Positions 1-7,100 of a stretch of DNA of 42,388 bases are shown one piece after another. Positions within the stretch are counted from its first letter, which is position 1. Every line of letters begins with the position of its first letter. The position numbers and the translations under genes are program-made. This DNA is from Oscillospiraceae bacterium (lineage in GTDB: Bacteria > Bacillota > Clostridia > Oscillospirales > CAG-272). Location: positions 1 to 42,388 of the forward strand of contig SVSJ01000022.1 in assembly GCA_015064355.1 (NCBI GenBank). The letters run 5' to 3'. The notes under the pieces were generated by a model. The model searched no databases and was not told the DNA's origin. It worked only from the letters and a program-made list of their open reading frames with translations.

Positions 1-154
1 ATGATATCACTTTCAGAGTGATTCTGTACTCTATTACTATATTAAAAGAGTTTTTTTAAAAATTCAAAAGAATTTTCGGAGTCTTTTAGTACATTTCGTT
101 GTTGTTCAATTTTCAATGAGCAATCGCCACCCACGCAGTCCCCTGCGCGACAGC
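1..154 (-). other. Putative pre-rRNA leader (upstream of 16S, off the left edge)
   Basis: Read on the minus strand, the transcript predicted from promoter P2 carries GCTCATTGAAAATTGAAC at about 105-122. This closely resembles the boxA-containing leader (GCTCTTTGAAAACTGAAC type) found before 16S rRNA in Firmicutes and used for NusB/S10 antitermination. No ORF is present. The RNA runs out of the window at base 1, so the 16S gene itself is not visible. The rRNA assignment is inference from the tandem strong promoters plus the boxA-like motif. Confidence 0.6.
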
Positions 155-160
155 TTTATT

Positions 161-189
161 ATTATATCACTTCTCTACTTTATTGTCAA
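161..189 (-). promoter_or_regulatory. Consensus promoter P2 (probable rRNA operon)
   Basis: The -35 TTGACA (184-189) and -10 TATAAT (161-166) are both perfect and separated by 17 bp. Transcription would run leftwards into the boxA-like leader. A consensus sigma-A promoter of this quality is typical of stable RNA genes. Confidence 0.75.
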
Positions 190-271
190 GTGTTTTTCGA
201 AACTTTTTTCAAGTTTTTTCGATTAATTTGACAACTTTCATAGATCGGGGGTCTCCCTGAGCGACTGGATT

Positions 272-300
272 ATTTTAACACAAACACCGACGCTTGTCAA
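272..300 (-). promoter_or_regulatory. Promoter P1, upstream of P2 (probable rRNA operon)
   Basis: The -35 TTGACA (295-300) and -10 TAAAAT (272-277) are 17 bp apart, about 110 bp upstream of P2 and in the same direction. Tandem P1/P2 promoters are the usual arrangement ahead of bacterial rRNA operons. Confidence 0.65.
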
Positions 301-385
301 TACCAATTTAAGGTTTTTGTTGTAAAAAATATACTATAAATCAAGCGCGGTTTTGTATATTTTCACAATCAGCTATATAACTCAA

Positions 386-697
386 TCAGCCGCCGAAAAT
401 ATCATAGTCACACTTAACGTAGCAGTAGTTTTCCTCACCGCCGTAGGTGAATTTTACATGGAAATAACCTTCGCTCATTTTCTCGATCTCAAACTCATAA
501 TCGGTAATTGTCTTGGTGGAATCATCGCTGTAAACAGCGTAAACATCGAAATCTTCCTTAGAAAATTCATAATCAACCTCTGTAATGGTGCCGCCAATGT
601 ATTTTGCCTGAATGGCAATCACCTCCGCTTTTTTTCCGCAGGCAACAAGAGGCAGAAGCATAAGGGCTGTCAAAATTACACAAAGTATCTTTTTCAT
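386..697 (-). CDS. Small hypothetical lipoprotein (103 aa)
   Basis: The N-terminus (MKK, then a hydrophobic stretch ending LLPLVAC at residues 14-20) is a lipoprotein signal with a lipobox. The mature protein would therefore be tethered to the outer face of the membrane through Cys20. The remaining 80 residues are acidic, with several short beta-prone stretches (VDYEF, DVYAVY, YFHVKFTY) that suggest a small Ig-like or beta-sandwich fold. I recognise no family. GTGAGG lies about 9 nt before the ATG. The gene has its own promoter and is monocistronic, lying between rnpB and the putative rRNA promoters. Confidence 0.7.
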   Translation of the reverse strand: MKKILCVILTALMLLPLVACGKKAEVIAIQAKYIGGTITEVDYEFSKEDFDVYAVYSDDSTKTITDYEFEIEKMSEGYFHVKFTYGGEENYCYVKCDYDIFGG

Positions 698-749
698 AAT
701 TATTCCTCACTTTTCTGAGTAATATTCATTTTTGGGGTTCATAATTGTT

Positions 750-778
750 ATTATAGCAGAATGCGTGAGATTTTACAA
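750..778 (-). promoter_or_regulatory. Promoter of the small lipoprotein gene
   Basis: -35 TTGTAA (773-778), 17-bp spacer, -10 TATAAT (750-755). It reads into the lipoprotein gene with a leader of roughly 45 nt. Confidence 0.6.
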
Positions 779-811
779 TAGAATTCACACAATCTTCAGA
801 CACCCTTAAAC

Positions 812-844
812 GAAAAAACTCCCCGCGGAAGCCGCATTGGGAGA
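812..844 (-). terminator. Intrinsic terminator of rnpB
   Basis: On the minus strand a GC-rich inverted repeat (CTCCC...GGGGAG, 819-843, with an inner GCGGCTTCCGC hairpin) is followed by TTTTTTCG. It lies directly after the RNase P RNA 3' end. Confidence 0.75.
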
Positions 845-847
845 TTT

Positions 848-1213
848 CGGTAGGTTTGTAAGCCGGGTTCTGTACGCCAACGGCGCAACTGTCATCTATC
901 TGGGACGCACGTTACCGCACGCCTCAAGCCACCTCCGCAGTTCTGCCGGGCAGGCATGATCTCGCGATCCCTGCGCATAAGGTGTTGCATCGGATAGGGT
1001 TTACATTTGCACACAGTTACCTGTCGTGCCGGTGAGCTTTTACCTCGCCTTTCCATCTGTACCGCAAACCGCAAAGTAAACGGTAGTCTATTTCTGTTGC
1101 ACTTTCCCGGAGGTTTCCCTCGGCGGACGTTATCCGTTATCCTGCCCTCTGATGCCCGGACTTTCCTCATACCAATACCTTTCGGCAACATGGTACGCGA
1201 CAGTCCCACCTGC
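848..1213 (-). ncRNA. rnpB: RNase P RNA, bacterial class A
   Basis: This is the catalytic RNA of RNase P, which matures tRNA 5' ends. On the minus strand the 5' part contains the universally conserved GAGGAAAGTCCGGGC segment (about 1155-1171). The 3' end carries the conserved ACAGAACCCGGCTTA (about 850-866), complementary to the AAGCCGGGTTCTGT hallmark seen on the plus strand. Length (about 365 nt), an upstream consensus promoter and a downstream terminator all fit. The ends are set from promoter and terminator positions and may be off by a few bases. Confidence 0.93.
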
Positions 1214-1219
1214 GTAGAT

Positions 1220-1248
1220 ATTATACAGCCTAATTCCTTTTTTGTCAA
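1220..1248 (-). promoter_or_regulatory. rnpB promoter
   Basis: Perfect -35 TTGACA (1243-1248), 17-bp spacer and perfect -10 TATAAT (1220-1225), placing the start about 7 nt downstream at the rnpB 5' end. Confidence 0.8.
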
Positions 1249-1262
1249 GTGTATACTCCCGC

Positions 1263-1291
1263 TTGACTTTCAAGGAGCTATATGCTAAAAT
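1263..1291 (+). promoter_or_regulatory. Promoter of the pdaA-like / mnmA unit
   Basis: -35 TTGACT (1263-1268), 17-bp spacer, -10 TAAAAT (1286-1291). It is divergent from the rnpB promoter with about 15 bp between them and gives a leader of about 40 nt before the GGAGG ribosome binding site at 1323. Confidence 0.6.
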
Positions 1292-1338
1292 TAACTTGTA
1301 GCAATAAATTGTAATCAATATCGGAGGTACTATATATA

Positions 1339-2403
1339 ATGAAGAAAACTTCTAAAAACATAAAGAGCGCGAAGGCTCTCCTGACCGTGCTTCTTTGCGG
1401 TGTTATCCTTGCGTCCTGCGCACAGGAAAAGCCTGCATCCATCTCCGACTCCTCCGGTGTTGGCAGAGACGTTTCCGGCGTGACTGACACCCCCGACGAC
1501 ACCAATCCCGTTGACACCGACGCCCACACACCTCCGCCGTCTGTGGAAAACCCCTATGAAGAAGGTTCTACCTCCTGGGATATAGTAAACGGCAAGTACA
1601 CCTACTATTTCGGTGAGCGCGACACAAGCGGACTCTCTTCCATAACCGAGCTATCCAAATCGACCAGAACAAATCTTCCCGATCAGCCCGACGGATACGA
1701 CTGGTTCTTCGGCCCATCCACATACAACGAAGCTACCGGAGAAGTCACCAAAGGCGCATGGGACAGATACGACTCGACCATTGATCTCATAAAGCAGTAC
1801 GGTGGAATTTACCGTGGTGACGAGACCCGCAAGGTTTGCTATCTCACCTTCGACTGCGGCTACGAACACGGCACCACATCAAAGATCCTCGACACGCTGA
1901 AGGCAAAGAACGCGCCTGCCATATTCTTTGTGACCGGTCACTACGTTGAAACTCAATACGATCTCATGAAGCGTATGCTTGACGAAGGACACCTCATTGG
2001 CAACCACACAGTTAATCACAAGAAGATGTCAGCTGTTTCCGGAGACGTATTTGTGCAGGAGATCAGCAATCTTGAGGCTATGTTCAAAGAAAAGTTCCCC
2101 ACCGCACAGCCTATGCACTACTACAGACCCCCGTCAGGCTCATGCAACGACTGGTCATTCAAAATGGCTGATGCCATGGGCTACAAGACTGTAATGTGGT
2201 CATGGACCTACTACGATTACGACACCAACAATCAGCTTCCCGTTGCCGAGGCACTTCAGAAGGCAAAGAACGGACTGCACCCGGGAGCGGTATACCTTTT
2301 CCACGCAGAATCACAGACAAATGCGGATATGCTTGGAGATCTCATCGACTGGATCAGAGCACAGGGATATGAGATTTTGCCCATTTGCGACATCGACGCG
2401 TAA
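1339..2403 (+). CDS. PdaA-like polysaccharide/peptidoglycan de-N-acetylase, lipoprotein
   Basis: This is a predicted NodB-fold (carbohydrate esterase 4) deacetylase of the delta-lactam-biosynthetic (PdaA) type, which removes N-acetyl groups from muramic acid in peptidoglycan. Residues 1-27 are a lipoprotein signal with lipobox LASC, so the enzyme would be anchored outside the membrane. A Ser/Thr/Pro/Asp-rich linker (about 30-75) follows. The NodB domain spans about 165-350, with the TFDCGYE motif (catalytic Asp172), the metal-binding HTVNH motif (His223, His227), RPPSG and a C-terminal LFHAES motif. The 354-residue length is slightly above a typical PdaA because of the linker. In spore-formers PdaA acts in cortex maturation, but sporulation is not shown here. 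mnmA begins 25 bp downstream and is probably co-transcribed. Confidence 0.85.
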   Translation: MKKTSKNIKSAKALLTVLLCGVILASCAQEKPASISDSSGVGRDVSGVTDTPDDTNPVDTDAHTPPPSVENPYEEGSTSWDIVNGKYTYYFGERDTSGLSSITELSKSTRTNLPDQPDGYDWFFGPSTYNEATGEVTKGAWDRYDSTIDLIKQYGGIYRGDETRKVCYLTFDCGYEHGTTSKILDTLKAKNAPAIFFVTGHYVETQYDLMKRMLDEGHLIGNHTVNHKKMSAVSGDVFVQEISNLEAMFKEKFPTAQPMHYYRPPSGSCNDWSFKMADAMGYKTVMWSWTYYDYDTNNQLPVAEALQKAKNGLHPGAVYLFHAESQTNADMLGDLIDWIRAQGYEILPICDIDA

Positions 2404-2428
2404 GTAAAAATACAATAAAGGAAGAAAA

Positions 2429-3489
2429 ATGGCTAATTTAATAGCAATGAGCGGCGGGGTGGATTCAAGCGTCTCGCTGCTTTTATCTAAACAGAAGTTT
2501 TCAGAGCCACTTATTGGCGTGACTCTCGCTCTCGCGGCAGAAGATTCACCTGAGCACGCAGCCGACCGTTCCAACATCAGCGACGCCGCTGCGGTTTGCG
2601 CATCTCAGGGTACGGAGCATCGGGCAGTTTACGCACACTCCAAGTTCAAAGCTCGGGTTATCGACTATTTCACGAGGGAATACCTAAGCGGTCGCACCCC
2701 AAATCCCTGCGTGATCTGCAACAGAGAGATCAAGTTTGGGCTTCTCTCCGATTATGCGGACGAAAACGGACTCGACAAGATCGTCACCGGTCACTACGCA
2801 CGCCTTGACGATATCGGTGGGTACACATACATCCGAAAAGCGGCGGATCAGTCCAAGGATCAGAGCTATATGCTGGGTTATCTCACCCAAGCGCAGCTTC
2901 GTAGGGCGTACTTCCCCCTTGGTGAGCTGACAAAAGCAGAGGTTCGCCGGATAGCCGAGGACAATAATCTCGTAAGTGCGCGCCGTCGTGACAGCCAGGA
3001 CATTGCTTCGTACCGGACGGAGATTATGTTGGTGCCATTGGCAGACTTGCGGGTATCGCGCCGACTCCCGGAGATTACGTTGACGAAAGCGGCAAGATCC
3101 TCGGCAAGCACCGGGGACATTTCTGCTACACCATTGGCCAGCGAAAAGGGCTTGGCATTTCAATGGGGCGGCACATTTTCGTATTATCAAAGGATCCCGT
3201 CACCAATACTGTCATGTTGGGAGACGAAGATCGCCTTTTCAAAAAGCAAGTGGCCGTGGGCGGGCTGAATCTTCCTTCTGATCCTCACATCCTTGACGGT
3301 GACGTTCGCTGTATCGCAAAGATCCGCTATGCCCACAAAGGAGCACCCTGCACTCTCCACAGAACTTCAGCGGATACCGCGGTTCTCGAATTTGACGACG
3401 CCCAGCGGGCACCTTCCCCCGGGCAGTTTGCCGTAATATATGACAGCGACACCGGTGAGCACGTACTTGCCGCTGGTGTGATTGAATAA
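2429..3489 (+). pseudogene. mnmA: tRNA-specific 2-thiouridylase MnmA, interrupted by a -1 frameshift
   Basis: MnmA thiolates U34 of tRNA-Lys, -Glu and -Gln. The first part (2429-3004) has the PP-loop SGGVDSS (residues 8-14), the catalytic Cys94 in TPNPCVICN, and the conserved TGHYAR and DSQDI motifs. At about 3002-3006 one T is missing. The original frame runs on as nonsense to a stop at 3268, while the true C-terminus continues one frame over (from TGC at 3004 to 3489) with FVPDGDYVG, YTIGQRKGLGIS and a normal C-terminal beta-barrel. Restoring one T gives about 353 residues, normal for the family. The missing base falls in the codon for the second catalytic Cys (DICF, Cys193). A homopolymer sequencing or assembly error is the simplest explanation, since both halves look under normal constraint. 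A true recent pseudogene is possible. Confidence 0.85.
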
Positions 3490-3490
3490 T

Positions 3491-3880
3491 ATGAAAAGAA
3501 AACACAATCCTTCATTAACTATGGCTGCGCGGACTCTGCGAAAGAACATGACTCCCGAGGAAAGACACCTGTGGTATGATTTTCTCCGGGATTATCCAAT
3601 CAGATTTCTGCGGCAAAAGGTAGTAGACAACTATATTGTTGACTTTTACTGCCGAGAGGCGAATCTTGTTATAGAAATTGATGGTAGACAACACCTACGA
3701 GAAGCTATAGCACTATATGACGCGAAACGAACTGAAGTATTGAAACAACATGGGCTGACGGTATTAAGATTCTCTAATATTGATATTAACTATAATTTTA
3801 ATACTGTTTGCAATCAAATCAACGTATTAGTCCAGCAAATAATAAACAACCCGAAAAGAACAACCACCCGAATCAAGTAG
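3491..3880 (+). CDS. DUF559 domain protein (Vsr/restriction-endonuclease-like fold)
   Basis: A protein of about 129 residues with the DUF559 signature. It has an N-terminal ARTLRKNMTPEERHLWYDFLRD helix region, then FLRQKVVDNYIVDFYC, and the core LVIEIDGRQH whose acidic and His residues correspond to the nuclease-like active site of the very-short-patch-repair endonuclease fold. Function is unproven; these proteins are common, often horizontally moved single-domain genes. An ATG at 3491 follows the mnmA stop by 1 bp and suggests coupling; a TTG nine bases earlier is possible but less likely. No strong Shine-Dalgarno is visible. The coding sequence is more AT-rich than its neighbours, consistent with acquisition by transfer. 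Confidence 0.75.
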   Translation: MKRKHNPSLTMAARTLRKNMTPEERHLWYDFLRDYPIRFLRQKVVDNYIVDFYCREANLVIEIDGRQHLREAIALYDAKRTEVLKQHGLTVLRFSNIDINYNFNTVCNQINVLVQQIINNPKRTTTRIK

Positions 3881-3897
3881 ATATGGGTGGTTTTTTC
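3862..3897 (+). terminator. Intrinsic terminator after the DUF559 gene
   Basis: AACCACCC (3862-3869) pairs with GGGTGGTT (3885-3892) and is followed by TTTT. The stem overlaps the last codons of the DUF559 gene. Confidence 0.75.
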
Positions 3898-3922
3898 TTC
3901 TATTTACCATGCATTCGATTTA

Positions 3923-4054
3923 TAATCCCTCCACCACAGCACTTACAAGTAAGCGCTGCGGTCCCCCTCCCTTTAACAAGGGCGGCTTGACACAAACCCA
4001 ACCGAGCCTCCCTTGCCAAAGGGAGGGGGACCATCGAAGATGGTGGAGGGATTC
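3923..4054 (+). repeat. Nested palindromic repeat element (MITE-like, about 131 bp)
   Basis: The outer inverted ends AATCCCTCCACCA (3924-3936) and TGGTGGAGGGATT (4041-4053) are exact complements. Inside, GTCCCCCTCCCTTT...CAAGGG (from about 3960) pairs almost perfectly with CCCTTG...AAAGGGAGGGGGAC (ending about 4031). The whole element can fold into one long hairpin. It encodes nothing and lies between two convergent transcription units. I recall similar elements dispersed in Oscillospirales genomes, but I could not search for copies. Confidence 0.7.
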
Positions 4055-4062
4055 TAAAACAT

Positions 4063-4092
4063 CAAAAAAGGGACTCCGAAGAGTCCCTTTTA
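4063..4092 (-). terminator. Intrinsic terminator of the S-layer gene
   Basis: On the minus strand AAGGGACTC-TTCG-GAGTCCCTT is followed by TTTT: a perfect 9-bp stem with a UUCG tetraloop, just downstream of the S-layer stop codon. Confidence 0.9.
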
Positions 4093-4122
4093 AGTTTTGC
4101 GATAAATTAACCTATGGTTAGA

Positions 4123-7100
4123 TTATCTTACGCCGTAAGCAGCTGCGAGAGCGTCTACGTCAGCCTGTGTGAGAGCGTCGGATGTAACGATACATTCGTC
4201 GATCCACTTGTTGTTTACGCCGTCGTAGCAGTTGTCCTTATCTGTGAAGAAGCCGAAGTTGCCGTCGAATGCAACATCAGGATTTTCGAACTCGATTACT
4301 GCTGCGGGTTCGCTTGCGAAGTCATACCATACGGTAAGAACGCCGTTTTCACGGTCGCAAGAGATAATGATAGGTGTAGCACCGCTAGAGAAGTTGTAGA
4401 GGAAAGGAACCATCTTGCCGCTGATAGGTCTGTCATTGCCATCACCAGCGCCCATGTTGAACTTGATGCCTCTAGAGCCGTCGAGGTAGCATGTGAGACC
4501 AGGGATGTCACCGCTATCCCAACAACCGTTGGAGAAGAGACAAGGGTCGCCACCGGGAGTTGTAGTAAGGCTGGTCCAGAATACTACAGAGAAGTTACCC
4601 TTGCCTGCAGACCAGTTAACAACAGCACCGTCTGTGTCGCCGTCGCCAGTACCGTTCATTCTACCCTTAGGAGCACCTTCGCCCTTGAATACGCCGTTAG
4701 TGCCCCATTCAGCAGCGTTACCGTCTGCTGTAATGTCGTTGCCAGCTGCGTTGGAGTAGTCGCCATCAAGGTGGAGAAGTGCGATAACGTTGTCGATACC
4801 AAGATCTTCAACCCTTACGTTAGGACGGTTGTTGCTGCCCTTCCATACTGTACGGTCCAGAGGAGCGTCCATGTACTCACCATCAGCATAGTCAGTTGCG
4901 TTGAAACCGTCAACGTTGGATACGAAAGGAGTTACTGTAGCGGAGCTTGTAAGGAGAGGATCGTTGTCTACGTCGTGGATGTATACAACTGCTCTGGATG
5001 CATCGTTCTTAGCTGCGCCAGTGTTGGATGCGTCAGAGTTGTAAATGAGGGAGTAGTAGTAAGCCTGAGTATTGTTGCTGTTGTCGCCGAAGAAGTTAAG
5101 AACACTGTCTACAGCCTTAGCGTTGTCAGCATACTTACCCATGGAGTCCCAAGCGATTCTTGCCCACTCACCGTTGTGAGAAGCGGAGTTAGAACCACAG
5201 TAGGAAACTGTAGCAGTCTTGCCGTCGTTGTTAGCCTTGAGGAGGTTAACTACAACTCTTGCCTTGCCTTCCCAGAAGAGAGTGTAAGGTGTGAGTGTTC
5301 TGTAAGCAGTACCGATAGCCTTGAGAGTCATACGCTGGTTGATAGCTGCAGCGCTGAAGCCTTCAAAGTCGCCGCCGAGGTATCCGTCGTAACCGAGAGC
5401 GTAGAACTGGTCTTTGGAAGCAATGGTGCCTTCAAACTTAGCAATAACCTTACCTGTTTCGAGGATTGTCTGGTTAGCATCAGCGATGATGTCAGAGCCC
5501 TTGATTGTTTCTTCGAAGATGTGAGGAATTTCTCTAGCGTCAACAGCTTCATCGTTAACGAGAACGCCGTTTACTGTCTGGTATACAGGACCTGTGATTT
5601 CGTAAATAACTACGTATTCACCACCACCGTTATCCTTGTAACCGTCGCCGAGTCTACCATCTGTACCTTCCCATGTAGCCTTCTTGTAGTTACCGGGATA
5701 TACAGTGATTTCTTCCTGTCTGGAAGTGTAGAGGTTGTAAACCCATGCTGTTCTTACCATGGAGCCTACGAGGTAGTTCTTACCGTTAGCTTCATCGTAA
5801 TCAGCGGATGTACCCCATTCGAGGAACATTACGAGACCGTAGCCAGCATCAGCTGCGCCGGAGAAGCCATTGATGTCAGCTTCGTCGTCGATGTACATGA
5901 TGTATGTGCCATCTGTGTCGCCAACTCTGTAGCCCTTAGCGTATGCAGCGGGATTAGCAACGATACCTGTGTATGTTACGATCGGGATTGCATTGTATGC
6001 ATCGTCACCTTCGATGTCGTAAATGAATACGTACTTGTCAGTGGATGCCATCTTTCTTTCGATTTCGTGACCAGCAGCCTTCTGGTTGTTTACGGACATG
6101 CCGCCAACCTTAGCGTCTGCATAGTAGAGTTCTGTCCATTCGCCATACTGAGCGTAGTTGTAGTCTTCGCCAGCACTTGTGAGGATCTGAACGTTGTAAG
6201 CCTTTACGTCAGGATCGTAGGACTTAACCTGGTATACTGCACCACGTGTGAATGCAGCTTCGATTTCTGCTTCGTTGTAGAAGGAGTAGTTGTACCAGTC
6301 GCCGTTAGCCCAACCGTTGTAAGAGTTGATTCTGAACTGTTCGAGCTTTGTTACGTCCTTATCAGCGCCAACTTCGTAACCCCAAACAACGATAGTATCA
6401 TCTTCGTGGATACCAGCGTACTTTTCAACAACGATGAGGTTTTCAGAAGCGCCTTCGAGTTCGATGTATGCGATCTTACCATCAACTACTACGTATTCGA
6501 TGTACTGTCCGAGGAGAGTATCGAGGTAACGAGAAGCGATTGCAAGGAAGCCAGGGTTAGCGCCTGTCCAGTCCATATGAGCTGTGAGCATAGCGTCTGT
6601 GATGGAACCCTTGAGCTGAGGATAGTTGTAGCTGAGCTTTTCGCCGTTGAGAACAAGGCGGCTGTTAGCTACGCTGTAAGAACGGAGGTATGCATGACCG
6701 ATATAGTCATCTTCGTTCTCTTCGTATGTCTGTGTGATTGTCTTAACGATCTTGAGTTCGCCAGTAGCGCGGTTGAGACCGTAGATTACGTATGTGCCGT
6801 CAGCAATTTCGTCAGCACCGGAGAGCCATGCGGAGTCATGTTCGCAAGCAGCTTCGGAAGCAACAACGAGTGTGTTGGAAGCACCGTCCATAAGAGGAGA
6901 GTTGGAAACGTCCTTGATAGCGTATGCGGGAACTGTTGCGCCCTTGCCATCGTTGCACTTTTCGCACTTGATTGTTGTGTTGTAGAATACACCGAATCTG
7001 TATTCTTCATAGAAACCGTAATCAGCAGTGTCGTCACCGTTGATATCGAATGTTCTAAGAGTTGCGTAAGCGTTGAGCTTATCAGCATTTGTTTCGATCT

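Noticed and set aside
892-1318. Several short open frames in the 892-1318 region
   Set aside because: They overlap the RNase P RNA and its promoter and have no protein features.
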